Shown in pieces: positions 44,988-54,965 of a DNA stretch of 64,000 bases (positions are counted from its first letter, which is position 1; each line of letters begins with the position of its first letter). Under the pieces are notes generated by a model. The model had not been told where the DNA came from and made no database searches. It saw only the letters and a program-made list of their open reading frames with translations. The stretch spans positions 4,774,001-4,838,000 of the forward strand of contig NZ_CP140772.1 of NCBI RefSeq assembly GCF_037893185.1. The letters are read 5' to 3'. A program made the translations under genes and the position numbers. Origin of the DNA: Chitinophaga sp. 180180018-3. Its GTDB lineage: Bacteria > Bacteroidota > Bacteroidia > Chitinophagales > Chitinophagaceae.

Positions 44988-46214
44988 TTATGGTGTGGGC
45001 AATAACAGGTTATCTACCCGGTGAATGACGCCGGTGAGCGTGGTGATATCAGAAGGACCAATTACAACGGCGCCACGTCCCTGCGGGGCATCCTGGCGAT
45101 GTAGTACAATCTGGCCATTTTCCTGCCGGTACGTAATGGCACCCAGCGCGGTACTATTGTTCAGAGAAGTAGCGTAAGCATTACTGCGCAAACCAGCAGT
45201 GTACAGGTAGGCGTAGCCCGAATTAATACGCTGTATATTGATCAACAGCCGGTGGTTCACAAGGATAGAATCCATATTGGTGAGCATCCGCGTGAAAGAC
45301 GGCGCAGCAGCCAGCGCAGAGTGATCAATGTAAGTATTAATGTCTGCAATGGAATTGAAACCGGCTTTTCTGAATGCATTGTTATCCGGCGCAAACACAA
45401 TAGCCGCAGGGTCCAGTCCGGCTGTCAGATCCCCTCGCATCAATGTCAGGGCGCAAGTATCATTAAACTGGACCTCGTTTGTAAAAGACCCCAGGATTCC
45501 CTTTTTCTGGTACAGCGCATTGCTCTTTTTAAGCGCCGCCATATAGAAGCTGAAAGAAGTATCCGCTGCCAGTACCTGGTAACTTTCATAGAACGGTTTG
45601 GTGACCAGGCTGTCGATCAGGAACAAAGTACCGTTGACAGCAGGAATGCCAGCCTTGTGGCTTACTTCTTTTCCGTTGAGGCGTAGCACACCGGCAGATT
45701 GCCCTACACATAACCGGTAGTAGTACTGAAAATAAAAATTAAAAGGGTTAGGTACCTGTGTGCGTGTGAGCATTTCTCTATAAGTCAACGGGTAATAATT
45801 GGTTTCACCCAACAGACCATCGGCGCGGGCCGACACCCCTCCAACAACAGTAATATAGCGGACCAGCGTATCCAGTACAGCCGCCGGCATGGCATTGACT
45901 TTGTCCATTGTATAGCCGGCCGCTTCCCAGGCTTTGTTAACCGGCACAAACAAGGTATAGGGCGTATTAGGATTTATAGCATTCACGCTGTCCATGTATC
46001 GCTGTATGGTGGTGCGTTTGAAAGCTGCGCGGTAGATAGATGCTTCCGGGATGGAATCCAGCAGCGCTGCTAACTTACGGGTAACCGTGTTGGTATAGGG
46101 CAGCTCCGTTCCTACCGGTCTTGGCGGCTCTTCTGTTTTGGTGCAGGATACTGCGGTTATCAGCCAATGCAGGCAAATAACGTATATCCCTAACCGTAGG
46201 TAATCTGTTCTCAT
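44988..46214 (-). CDS. Fasciclin (FAS1) domain lipoprotein 2
   Basis: A 408-residue lipoprotein (signal MRTDYLRLGIYVICLHWLITAVSC, lipobox TAVSC) with two divergent FAS1 domains. The first (about 45-205) contains PNTPYTLFVPVNKAWEAAGYT and ends INGTLFLIDSLV-like. The second (about 210-408) has PAAIVFAPDNNAFRKAGFN and ends GVIHRVDNLLLPTP. The extra length over its neighbours comes from an insertion with YNFYFQYYYRLCVGQSAG-type aromatic sequence in domain 1. A surface role in ligand capture or adhesion is inferred from the family. Confidence 0.87.
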   Translation of the reverse strand: MRTDYLRLGIYVICLHWLITAVSCTKTEEPPRPVGTELPYTNTVTRKLAALLDSIPEASIYRAAFKRTTIQRYMDSVNAINPNTPYTLFVPVNKAWEAAGYTMDKVNAMPAAVLDTLVRYITVVGGVSARADGLLGETNYYPLTYREMLTRTQVPNPFNFYFQYYYRLCVGQSAGVLRLNGKEVSHKAGIPAVNGTLFLIDSLVTKPFYESYQVLAADTSFSFYMAALKKSNALYQKKGILGSFTNEVQFNDTCALTLMRGDLTAGLDPAAIVFAPDNNAFRKAGFNSIADINTYIDHSALAAAPSFTRMLTNMDSILVNHRLLINIQRINSGYAYLYTAGLRSNAYATSLNNSTALGAITYRQENGQIVLHRQDAPQGRGAVVIGPSDITTLTGVIHRVDNLLLPTP

Positions 46215-46240
46215 GATTTTTATTTTAGATAGACGGTCGC

Positions 46241-47368
46241 TTATTTTGTTACGTTGGCGGGCATTACCAGTATGTCTGCCATCGCGTGCACAATACCATT
46301 GGTACAGGCATAGTTGATATAAGTGCCCTTGAAGGTGGTCACAGACAAAACAATCCGTGATTCTCCCAGGAAATTGGTACCCTGATCGCCCCAGGGATTA
46401 GTGATATAAGGCCCTGTCCCCACCGGGTTGTTAATGGAGGCTGATGCCGCGGTAACCACGCCTACCCCTGCTCCAAAGGCCGACTGGCAGACGATCATTT
46501 TATATTGGGGCGACGGCGTGGTAAATGCCAGGAAAAACACGCCTGACGGTGGCGGCAATTGTATCATATCGAGGATAAAGATATGGTTGGGTGTGAGGAA
46601 GTAACCACCAAATACCACCGGATCATAAGAGCTGGTGGCCATCCGGCTGATGCTGTCGAGCGTCATACCACGGTGCTCGAAACAGGAATCCTGCGGTGCA
46701 AAAACGGTGAACGGTCCGTTACCGGCCAGCTGATCCCAATATCCGAATTTCGTCAACCCCGCTACCAGGTGGGAATATTGCGGTCTCGACTTCAGGAACT
46801 CCTGCACAGTAACCGGCAATACTTTCAGCGTAGTAATCAGTGGATAGATCACTCCATTCAGCTGCGTAATCCCAAATTTCACAGCAGTTGCATTTCCCAG
46901 AGCCGGCTGTGGCTGCACCACCACACCATTTACGGCCAACGGCGTGCCAACGGTAGAGCGAGACACGTACAACCGGGCGCCATTCAGGTTTTCATAACGG
47001 TTGTCTGACGACAATGGAATATCACTGTAAAAAAGTTTGACAGGCAGAATATGTGTTCTCACAAAATACCGCAAACTGTCTGTCGGCCATTTATCAAAAT
47101 CGGCCGGCTGGTAGATACCGTCTTTATTGAAAGCACTGTTTACCGGCGCCAGTACTGTAAAAGCGGATTCCGCCCTGTCCAGGCTGTCGGCCAGTCCTGC
47201 TTTGCGTACAGCGGCGACAAACAAAGAGAAATCGAAGTTATTACTGAGATAACCGGTGATAGTACCAGTACCCTGCCCCTGTTGCACCGATTCAAAGTCC
47301 GGTTTTTTACAGGCAGCCACCAATAGCAGTAGCAGTACGATCCAGCATAAATATTTTCGTATAGTCAT
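46241..47368 (-). CDS. Fasciclin (FAS1) domain lipoprotein 1
   Basis: A 375-residue lipoprotein (lipobox LVAAC, Cys20, followed by KKPDFES). FAS1 domain 1 (about 38-175) contains FDFSLFVAAVRKAGLADSLD and FTVLAPVNSAFNKDGIYQP. Domain 2 (about 185-375) contains NGPFTVFAPQDSCFEHRGMT and ends TNGIVHAMADILVMP. It follows the second DUF4397 gene by 30 bases and precedes fasciclin 2 by 26. The three fasciclin genes share order and size but are well diverged, so they are not recent copies. Confidence 0.88.
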   Translation of the reverse strand: MTIRKYLCWIVLLLLLVAACKKPDFESVQQGQGTGTITGYLSNNFDFSLFVAAVRKAGLADSLDRAESAFTVLAPVNSAFNKDGIYQPADFDKWPTDSLRYFVRTHILPVKLFYSDIPLSSDNRYENLNGARLYVSRSTVGTPLAVNGVVVQPQPALGNATAVKFGITQLNGVIYPLITTLKVLPVTVQEFLKSRPQYSHLVAGLTKFGYWDQLAGNGPFTVFAPQDSCFEHRGMTLDSISRMATSSYDPVVFGGYFLTPNHIFILDMIQLPPPSGVFFLAFTTPSPQYKMIVCQSAFGAGVGVVTAASASINNPVGTGPYITNPWGDQGTNFLGESRIVLSVTTFKGTYINYACTNGIVHAMADILVMPANVTK

Positions 47369-47398
47369 TTAAGTTATATTTTCTGATTTATAAATACA

Positions 47399-48700
47399 TC
47401 AATTGGATGGGGGTGGATAATTGCGCTGCACACTCATCATATACACCTGGTTATTGATGATCTCGATTGAGCTGATCGTGGCAAAAGAGCGCTGGGCATA
47501 TTGGCCGGAAGCGGTGTATTTGATCAGGTTGGGCAGCCAGCAGCTGGCGAGACATTGGGTATTGCCCAGGCGGGGAACGCTTCTGATGGCGGCGCGGGAC
47601 GTAGTGCCTTTGCCATCGTTGCTGCCGTTACTGCAGCCGATAGCGCCAAATCTCGCATTGGCCGCCCCCAGGCCATAGTTTCCGGCTACGGCCAGCTGTC
47701 CGGGCATCGGGGTCAGTCCGGGTTGCATGAGAATAAACAGCTCCCACTGCCGGCTCAGAATGCCACCTGTAGTATCCGGCGCCGCAAACATGGGTACACT
47801 GTAATAAGGGGCTACACCTGCGGTGAGAGAACGAATCACCGTACCCAGCCAGATATTGTTGTAGCCCGGTATTAAAGCAGTACCTGTTGGCGAGCCGTCG
47901 GCATAGGGATAAGAGCAATCATCTTTATAAAGAGAATAATAAAGATTCATCGTATCGCCATAAGCGGTGCATTTGTTATAGGCGTTATAATAGAATGCAA
48001 GACCGCGGGGAGCCACACCGGGATTGGCGGCAGCATACCCTGCTGCACTCAGGTTATAGATGTTGACATACAACATCGAATCAGAGAAAGGCACTTTAGC
48101 AAACTGCTCCTGCCGCAGGTACAGCGTTACCGGCAAGGGGTATTGCGTGGCTACTGTTTTCTGCAACACCTCCATGGTGTAAATCTCTCCCGGTGTAAAA
48201 TCAATGGTGCTGTCTATCAGCAGGCTTTTGCGGTCGCGCTCCTGCAAACTGAAGAACGGCATTTCGCTGATCGGGCGGCTGTAAAATAACACCCGGTGCC
48301 TGCCCGAAGGAATCTGTGCCCAGCTGGAGAGATTGATGCCATTCAGGATCGGGCCAACCAGCACCTTCTTGCTACCCGGGTATTCCGTATTGCGATAAGA
48401 GGTATTACCTGCATTAGCCGGATAAGGAGCGGCGTAAGCGCTGCGTTGATCCAGGTGATCGCCTACTATTTTTCCGCCGGTGATCAGGCCGGTAGCATCG
48501 TACTCCGGGTCTATCACCATCGTCAGGAAAGGCGGCGGCTGGTCTTTCGAAGTTACGTTCACATCGTAGTTAAGGCTGTTGAACACCCGCAGGTAGGCTG
48601 CTTCCGGGATCACGTTGTATGTTGTTTTGCGACAACCGGCCACTATCAGCAGCAGGCAGCCCAACACAAACGGTATCCTGTTAATATGGAAATGTGTCAT
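47399..48700 (-). CDS. DUF4397-like surface lipoprotein
   Basis: A 433-residue lipoprotein (signal MTHFHINRIPFVLGCLLLIVAGC, lipobox IVAGC). The N-terminal part AAYLRVFNSLNYDVNVTSKDQPPPFLTMVID is the DUF4397 opening strand pattern. Later regions (HRVLFYSRPISEMPFFSLQERD, GEIYTMEVLQKTV, SMLYVNIYNLSAAGYAAANPGV) repeat the beta-sandwich theme. The C-terminal part is rich in Gly and Cys and less conserved. No catalytic motif. It is fifth in the operon, 20 bases after the preceding DUF4397 gene. Confidence 0.75.
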   Translation of the reverse strand: MTHFHINRIPFVLGCLLLIVAGCRKTTYNVIPEAAYLRVFNSLNYDVNVTSKDQPPPFLTMVIDPEYDATGLITGGKIVGDHLDQRSAYAAPYPANAGNTSYRNTEYPGSKKVLVGPILNGINLSSWAQIPSGRHRVLFYSRPISEMPFFSLQERDRKSLLIDSTIDFTPGEIYTMEVLQKTVATQYPLPVTLYLRQEQFAKVPFSDSMLYVNIYNLSAAGYAAANPGVAPRGLAFYYNAYNKCTAYGDTMNLYYSLYKDDCSYPYADGSPTGTALIPGYNNIWLGTVIRSLTAGVAPYYSVPMFAAPDTTGGILSRQWELFILMQPGLTPMPGQLAVAGNYGLGAANARFGAIGCSNGSNDGKGTTSRAAIRSVPRLGNTQCLASCWLPNLIKYTASGQYAQRSFATISSIEIINNQVYMMSVQRNYPPPSN

Positions 48701-48720
48701 CGTATAGTTACTTGTCTTTG

Positions 48721-50406
48721 TTACTGGTTATGTTTTATCACGATCATATGCGGATGTCTGCCCGCATTGTTACGCCCGATCAGTGCCACCGTATATACAC
48801 CCGGCTCAGCACCGTAGTTGCCGTTCAGGAAGAAGGCAGATGGCATCTTTACAAAATCAGCGGCCGTTAACACAGGAACAGTCGTGAGCCTGTCGCCCGG
48901 CAGCACACCGGGTTGTGAACGGTAAGCCTGCACATTGCCCCCGGTAACAATTTGCAGATCCACATAAGGATACGGCACGGCGGAAGGAGACGGCGCCTGC
49001 CCGGGTTGCAGGTGCTGCGCTGCCACGGCAGCGGAGAAATTCGATTCCTGGAACAGCGCACCGTTCACATTCGTGAATGTTACTTCGGGCAATTCCGGGC
49101 AAAGGTTGAGGAACCTGGTTTGTACCAGCATTCCGAATTTAAGCGGATCGTATATGTTGTTGGCCCCGTCGGAACCATCTACGTTGGTACCAATAGCCCT
49201 GATACCGCCCATGTTGTTGGACGTTACTGTGAGGGCGGCTGCGTTGTCGCCGGTAGGATACACCCATACCGTTTGGTTATCGCCACCTTTCAGGTCTATA
49301 TTTTTTTCGATTATTGCTTTTCCGGAGACGTCAGTGATGATGATATGGTGACGTCCTGCCGCCAGCGTTATATAATCCCCGGCTTTCCCATAAGACACTG
49401 CCGGAGCATTATTTCCATCTACCTGTATATGTAATCCGCCTTCTCCTTCAAAAGCAGCATTCACTACCTGTATACGGCTATAGGTGACATTTGCCGGCGG
49501 GTCAATATCGGTGATGATGGAAAATGTATTGAGTGCCAGCGGATATTCTTTATACTTATATCCTGAAGTTCGCGCTACCGCTATCGTATACACGCCGCCG
49601 GGCTGGAAAGTTTGTACAGTACCGTAGTATACCTGCGTTCCACCAAGAGAATAATTATCATTCGAAAAAGCCTCTGTGGGTGTAGGTGGTTTACCGGGGA
49701 TTTGCAAGCCCGAGCCGTCAATCAGCACTTTGAACTGGTAAGTACCATAAGGCAACTCAACGTAGTTGGACCAGGTATGATTGGTAATACCTGAAGTAAC
49801 ACTGCTTACCGGCGTTCCATCTGCAAAGGCCAATGTAAGTCCATTGGCGCCGCCATTACCTATCGCTGTACAAAGATTGACCAGCCGGATACGTATATGC
49901 GATGGATCAGCCGGCAGTGCCGTAGTACGCGGTACACGGGTAGCGCTGTACATTCCTAAATGATCCACAGCACTGGTTCCCAGGTAATAATCGGAAGGCT
50001 GGTAATAATCGTCCTTTACCACAAAAGAATCTGCCAGGAAATCGGGCATGGAAGATCCTCCCGGGTTGCCCGTTTTAATTTCCGCCTGTCCCTTACTGTC
50101 AAGGAATTGCTGGGGCAGGTACCAGGTGCTGTTCAATTTACCATTGGCTGGAAAATACGGTGTAGGATATGGTACGTTCGGTACCGGGCTTGTGGGCAGC
50201 GTAAAGTACCAGTTGGTTACTTTGATACCATTCACCATTACATCCCAGGAATCGAAGGTAACCAACCTCACGGTCGATTTCGCCATATTGCTGTAATCAG
50301 GTTCATTACCTGCCCGTATGTCCGTTTTGTTTTTGCTGCAGGCGGTGACCAGCAATGCAGCGGCGAACATAGTATGAAAAAAAGCTTTTGTAGTTCTAAT
50401 GCTCAT
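48721..50406 (-). CDS. DUF4397 domain surface lipoprotein, multi-domain
   Basis: A 561-residue lipoprotein (lipobox LVTAC, Cys23, then SKNKTD). It contains at least three beta-sandwich units. An N-terminal one has STVRLVTFDSWDVMVNGIKV. A central DUF4397 has IRIRLVNLCTAIGNGGANGL and LPYGTYQFKVL. A second central one has RIQVVNAAFEGEGGLHIQVDG and LAAGRHHIIITDVSGK. A C-terminal segment ends YTVALIGRNNAGRHPHMIVI. It follows the STN-type receptor by 19 bases. It takes the place that SusD has in a normal locus, so it may be the receptor's surface partner. Confidence 0.8.
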   Translation of the reverse strand: MSIRTTKAFFHTMFAAALLVTACSKNKTDIRAGNEPDYSNMAKSTVRLVTFDSWDVMVNGIKVTNWYFTLPTSPVPNVPYPTPYFPANGKLNSTWYLPQQFLDSKGQAEIKTGNPGGSSMPDFLADSFVVKDDYYQPSDYYLGTSAVDHLGMYSATRVPRTTALPADPSHIRIRLVNLCTAIGNGGANGLTLAFADGTPVSSVTSGITNHTWSNYVELPYGTYQFKVLIDGSGLQIPGKPPTPTEAFSNDNYSLGGTQVYYGTVQTFQPGGVYTIAVARTSGYKYKEYPLALNTFSIITDIDPPANVTYSRIQVVNAAFEGEGGLHIQVDGNNAPAVSYGKAGDYITLAAGRHHIIITDVSGKAIIEKNIDLKGGDNQTVWVYPTGDNAAALTVTSNNMGGIRAIGTNVDGSDGANNIYDPLKFGMLVQTRFLNLCPELPEVTFTNVNGALFQESNFSAAVAAQHLQPGQAPSPSAVPYPYVDLQIVTGGNVQAYRSQPGVLPGDRLTTVPVLTAADFVKMPSAFFLNGNYGAEPGVYTVALIGRNNAGRHPHMIVIKHNQ

Positions 50407-50425
50407 ATTTTGCAGGAATTATTTT

Positions 50426-53400
50426 TTAGAAGAGATTGTAAGTAAGGCCCAGCATATATTCCGTACCACGGCGGTAGCTTCGTCTGATATACTTTGTGCC
50501 ATAGTATTTGCCGCCGGTACCCGGGTTGCTGTACACCTCTTCATATGCGCTGTTGAGTAAGTTTTTGGCGTATCCTTTTATCACCAGTCTTTTTGCAATT
50601 TTCTGGCTGAATACAAAATCCAGTATTGGTGTAGGCCGGCTGTAGAGGTCCGGTGCACCATCCATGTTCACCTGTATCAACCGCTCTCCTACCATGTTAA
50701 AAGTGGCGGTCAGATCGGTGCCCAGTTTTTCGTTGGCGTAATTCAGGAAGCCATTGATGGAATAAGGCGCCTGCTCGAAGAGCGGACTTTTCTCGGGCGA
50801 TTGCCGGTCGATGATACGCGCTGCATCCAGGCGTTCATTATTTTTACGCACATTGCTGGATGCCACCATCAGGTTGGAGCCCAGGAAAAAATTGCGCAAT
50901 GGATACCACAGCAAACCGAGGTTCTTCACTACTTCCAGCTCTATTCCCCACACATGCCCCGTGTTCGGGTTGTTCTGATAAGCCACCGTAGGGAATTCCG
51001 GGTACAGGGCATTCACCCCGTCTGAATTCTGTATAAATACTTTCTCCAGCTGATTGCTGATTTCTTTGGCGAAGAAAGACGCCGCCAGTACTTCACCTTT
51101 ATTGGGAAACCACTCCCAGCGGAAGTCGTAGCTTTTCGTCTGCTGATTAACGAGGCGCGGATTACCTACTACCAGTGCCTGCTGGAAAGGATCGAATTCA
51201 AACACGTTGGTCAGTTCCCGTATTTCCGGGCGCGCCAGTGAAGTACCGTAAGCGAGGCGGAAATTCATGTCGTCGTGCAGGGAGTACGTGAGGTTTGCAG
51301 AATAATACGGTTTGTATTTAGTGGTGTATTTAGATACCGGGTCGATATACACGAGGTTTATTCCGCCTTCCGAGAGCGATGGGTCAATGTAAATGCCTGA
51401 GGTATCCACCTTGCTTTGAATATTGGTTTTTTCAAAACGCACCCCGCCAGTGAGACGCAGATTTTTGAGGAGATGCAGATCCAGCATACCATAGAAAGCA
51501 TTAGTCTCATAAAAGCCTGTATAGTTGTTTGGTGATTTCCTGATATTATAAAGAAAACCGCTGGCCAGGGGCATGCCTTCCGGTGAGGAGGATGTAGGCA
51601 GATGAATACCTACCTGGTCGTATCCTACAAGGCGATCGAGGTTGCCGTACACCAGGTACATGGGGTATTGCTTCAGTGTTGAGAAGTTGGAGCCAGGCAA
51701 CGACAATACGTTTTCGGAGAAGTTACGCTCGCGATACAGATAGTTCGCGCCTATTTTAAACAGCTGGTCCAGGCCATGTATCCCAAACGGGAAACTTACA
51801 TCCGCCTTGTAGTTATAGTTCGTTTCTGTCATCCCCCGAAAACGGCGTCCGTTAGGATCGGCCTGTATTTTACCATAGGGGCCAAAGCCGTTTACATAGC
51901 CGGATACCTGTGCGTAGTAGTCGGTTACGCCCATATAATGTGAACCATTCACATCGGGAGTGGGTACCCCGTAGTAACCGCCACCGGCGGGCCTGTAATC
52001 GGCGAGATTGATAAAGCGATAATCCGGATCGTCCTGCACGGAGCGGGAAGAGGCGCCGTTGTAACTAAGGCGGGGCGCATATTTTCCGTCGCCGAATTTA
52101 TGCTCACCCTGGAGATTGTAGGTATTGAAGGTGCGGTAAGTTTGTTTCAGCGAATAGATATTGCTGTACACCGGACCAGTAAGGCCGGTAACATAGGCAT
52201 ACTGCCCCGTAAGGCTCGTAGCCTGCGTTTCACCACCCCAGCTACCCATGTATTGAAAACTGATTTCATGATTAGGATTGAAACGATAGGCCAGTCCACC
52301 CAGCAGACCGTAGTTCAGCATTTGCGTACCGGTATTTTCTCTATAACCAACATACTTCCCCAGGTTGGGCGTATTGGGCGTAATGTATGCAGGGATGTTA
52401 CGCGACTCGTCGATAGACGGGTTGCCGGTCATCACGCCCTGGTAGATGCTGTATTGATTCAGTGTACCATCAGACACATCTGTAGTGCGGTTGTAATAGC
52501 TACCGCTGAGAATAAGCCCCAGCTTATGTTGCCGGAACAATGAAAAGGAATTGCCATAGGTTATGTTGTAGATGCCGTTTAACGGTGCTTTTTTATAGCG
52601 GGTAGTCAGTACCGGATCGAACTGGTGCATGATACCATTGATGCGGTTGACCTCCGACAGCAAAGCAGGATCATTTTTAGCTCCTGATGCCAGCTGCTGG
52701 ATCTGTGAAAGCCCGCCAGGATATTGTTTACTGAGGTCCAGGAAATTCTGCTGCAGGTCGTGGGATTTGATTTTGCTACCCCAGAATCCCATGTCGCTGT
52801 TATAGAAGCTGTTCACCTTACCACCGAATCCTACATTGGAATTCATTCCTGTTTCTGCAGTGAAGCTCAGCGTTTGTTTCGTGGGAATAGATAGTGTTTT
52901 CAGTTCCACAATTCCACCGGAAGCATCGGCAGGTTTATCGGGTGTTACCGTTTTGTATACCACGATATTATCCAGCAGGTTGGCTGGTACGAGATCGAGC
53001 GGAATGGTGCTTCTGTCGGGGTCGGAAGAAGCCAGGCGGATGCCGTTCAGCTCTCCTATCACACTACGATCGCCGAGGCCTCTTACGGCCACATACTTAT
53101 CGTCGGTGATGGTAACCCCGGAAACCCGTTGCAGGGCCTGCGTAGTGGTGATGCTGGCCGTTTTCGCAATATTTTCGGCCGAGATCCCGTCTGATACAAT
53201 GGCGGCGTGCTGCCGTTCATTGAGCAGGGCGGCCTCGCTGTTCATACGGCGGCGGGAAGATACGGTTACACCGGACAATGTTCTGTTATCTGCTATCATT
53301 TTCAGGTCTACCGCAGTATGCGGGTAAGCGGTGATCACCTGGCTGGCGTAGCCTGCGCGGGAAAAGATGAGCAGGTCGTGCGCAGCTTTTGAGCGTAGCT

Positions 53401-53896
53401 GGAAGTCGCCGTTGCCATCTGTTGAAGCGGAAACATGGCTTTCCTGGGCATATACCTCTACATGTGGCACCGGCTTACCGGTTTTAGCGTCTGTTATATG
53501 TCCTTTGAAGACATGTAACGCCGTAGTATCTCCGTTTAGTGGTGCTGACGCAGTAGTTACCTGTACGGACACACTGTTACCAGATACCCTGAAGTCGAGC
53601 GGCGCCACCACCTTGAGTTTTTGCAGTGCCAGCCCCAGTGTTCCGTTGGCGAGGAAAGCCGCTACTTTGATCCGGCCGAGTTCTGAGGCGGTATAGTAGA
53701 ATGAGCAGCCCGACTGATGACTCAACGCAGTGATGATTGCCAGGGCGGTAGTATTTTCCAGCCTGAGATCCACTTTTTGTTTAAGGCTGCCTAATTGCGC
53801 CTGACCGGTATGTACCAGTTGCAGGAACAGTATGGTCAATAGCATGGCCTTAAGGAACCGGCTATATGCCAATTTCTTTCTAATCTTATGATCCAT
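50426..53896 (-). CDS. TonB-dependent outer-membrane receptor with STN domain (signal transducer)
   Basis: A 1156-residue protein. The signal sequence is at 11-34 (RFLKAMLLTILFLQLVHTGQAQ), followed by STN (about 40-112; VDLRLENTTALAIITALSHQSGCSFYY). CarboxypepD_reg (about 125-210) comes next, then a plug (about 235-340; IAKTASITTTQALQRVSGVTI and YVAVRGLGDRSVIGELNGIRL). The large barrel ends GTEYMLGLTYNLF. The plug is of the general TonB-receptor kind, not the SusC kind. The STN domain would relay ligand binding to the FecR protein encoded just upstream, switching on the operon. Ligand unknown. Confidence 0.92.
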   Translation of the reverse strand: MDHKIRKKLAYSRFLKAMLLTILFLQLVHTGQAQLGSLKQKVDLRLENTTALAIITALSHQSGCSFYYTASELGRIKVAAFLANGTLGLALQKLKVVAPLDFRVSGNSVSVQVTTASAPLNGDTTALHVFKGHITDAKTGKPVPHVEVYAQESHVSASTDGNGDFQLRSKAAHDLLIFSRAGYASQVITAYPHTAVDLKMIADNRTLSGVTVSSRRRMNSEAALLNERQHAAIVSDGISAENIAKTASITTTQALQRVSGVTITDDKYVAVRGLGDRSVIGELNGIRLASSDPDRSTIPLDLVPANLLDNIVVYKTVTPDKPADASGGIVELKTLSIPTKQTLSFTAETGMNSNVGFGGKVNSFYNSDMGFWGSKIKSHDLQQNFLDLSKQYPGGLSQIQQLASGAKNDPALLSEVNRINGIMHQFDPVLTTRYKKAPLNGIYNITYGNSFSLFRQHKLGLILSGSYYNRTTDVSDGTLNQYSIYQGVMTGNPSIDESRNIPAYITPNTPNLGKYVGYRENTGTQMLNYGLLGGLAYRFNPNHEISFQYMGSWGGETQATSLTGQYAYVTGLTGPVYSNIYSLKQTYRTFNTYNLQGEHKFGDGKYAPRLSYNGASSRSVQDDPDYRFINLADYRPAGGGYYGVPTPDVNGSHYMGVTDYYAQVSGYVNGFGPYGKIQADPNGRRFRGMTETNYNYKADVSFPFGIHGLDQLFKIGANYLYRERNFSENVLSLPGSNFSTLKQYPMYLVYGNLDRLVGYDQVGIHLPTSSSPEGMPLASGFLYNIRKSPNNYTGFYETNAFYGMLDLHLLKNLRLTGGVRFEKTNIQSKVDTSGIYIDPSLSEGGINLVYIDPVSKYTTKYKPYYSANLTYSLHDDMNFRLAYGTSLARPEIRELTNVFEFDPFQQALVVGNPRLVNQQTKSYDFRWEWFPNKGEVLAASFFAKEISNQLEKVFIQNSDGVNALYPEFPTVAYQNNPNTGHVWGIELEVVKNLGLLWYPLRNFFLGSNLMVASSNVRKNNERLDAARIIDRQSPEKSPLFEQAPYSINGFLNYANEKLGTDLTATFNMVGERLIQVNMDGAPDLYSRPTPILDFVFSQKIAKRLVIKGYAKNLLNSAYEEVYSNPGTGGKYYGTKYIRRSYRRGTEYMLGLTYNLF

Positions 53897-53924
53897 TTTT
53901 AAACTTGTTGAATAAGGGTGGTGA

Positions 53925-54905
53925 TTACCGCTTGTTTATATATACAATTCCGTTTTTAGTGGTATACGTTAGTTTATGTATGAAAAGGATATTGTCGAGT
54001 ACTGTTTGCCATTTATCAGGACTGAAATCGCCCGTAACTCTCTTATGTTTTACCAGCTCCTTATCGTATTGCAGGGCGATGCCATACTTATAGGCGAAGC
54101 GGTCCAAAACATCCGACAGCGGCAGTTCTTCGAAGATCAGGTGTCCGTTCAGCCAGTTGCGGACCATGTTGGCAGAGAAAGGCACCACGCCCCATTTTTT
54201 ATTTCCTTTTGAATAACGCAGCATTTCATTGGGGTGCAGCAGGGTGTAGTTATTGGTATGTATATCTTTTACCGCTACGGCACCATGCACCAGCGCTACC
54301 CTGATTTCAGCTTCACCCGGGTAGGTTTCTATATTAAAGGCGGTACCGAGTACGCGAGTTTCGATGTTCTCCGATGCTACAATAAAAGGCCGTGCATCAT
54401 CTTTGGTGATTTCAAAATAGCCTTCGCCGGTGAGTCTCACACAACGGTTTTCTTTATTGAACAGGTCTTGTACATATTCGAGTTTAGAGCGTGCATTGAG
54501 CCATACTTCAGAGCCATCAGGCAGTTTAATATGTTTGGCATCTCTTTCAGTGGCAGCAATAGCGGTATAGATGGGATCTTTCTGCTGGCGGTTTCTGGCG
54601 CCACGGTTGATAAAGAACCAGGAAGCAATGGCCAGCAGTACTACTGCGGCGGCAGCTTTCCACATTGTCAGGACTTTTAACAATGCATTCCTGCGGGAAG
54701 GCTGCACGGGAGTGGAAGATGCGTCCATAATCCGGGCAAGCATTGTGATTTTGGCCGTCTGCAGCTCTTCTTCCGAAGCGGTTGCCGGGTCGGATACATC
54801 CATCGACAGCATCCACTGGCGGATCATGTCTTTTTCCGTTTCGCTGGCAGTTCCGTTAAAAATGCGGTTTAAAATTTCACCTGGTGTTTGTTTATCTGGC
54901 TCCAT
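53925..54905 (-). CDS. FecR family anti-sigma factor
   Basis: A 326-residue single-pass protein. The cytoplasmic part (1-75) has TPGEILNRIFNGTASETEKDMIRQWML. The membrane helix runs about 82-100 (MWKAAAAVVLLAIASWFFI). The FecR domain (about 118-215) has HIKLPDGSEVWLNARSKLEYV and VRLTGEGYFEITKDDARPFIV. The DUF4974 C-terminal domain begins GHLIFEELPLSDVLDRFAYKYG. It sequesters the ECF sigma factor encoded 60 bases upstream and receives the signal from the STN receptor encoded 28 bases downstream. Confidence 0.92.
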   Translation of the reverse strand: MEPDKQTPGEILNRIFNGTASETEKDMIRQWMLSMDVSDPATASEEELQTAKITMLARIMDASSTPVQPSRRNALLKVLTMWKAAAAVVLLAIASWFFINRGARNRQQKDPIYTAIAATERDAKHIKLPDGSEVWLNARSKLEYVQDLFNKENRCVRLTGEGYFEITKDDARPFIVASENIETRVLGTAFNIETYPGEAEIRVALVHGAVAVKDIHTNNYTLLHPNEMLRYSKGNKKWGVVPFSANMVRNWLNGHLIFEELPLSDVLDRFAYKYGIALQYDKELVKHKRVTGDFSPDKWQTVLDNILFIHKLTYTTKNGIVYINKR

Positions 54906-54965
54906 ACAAACAGTTAGAGCACAACCTGGAAAAAGTCCCGGGTATCTTACGTTAAGAAATTATTA

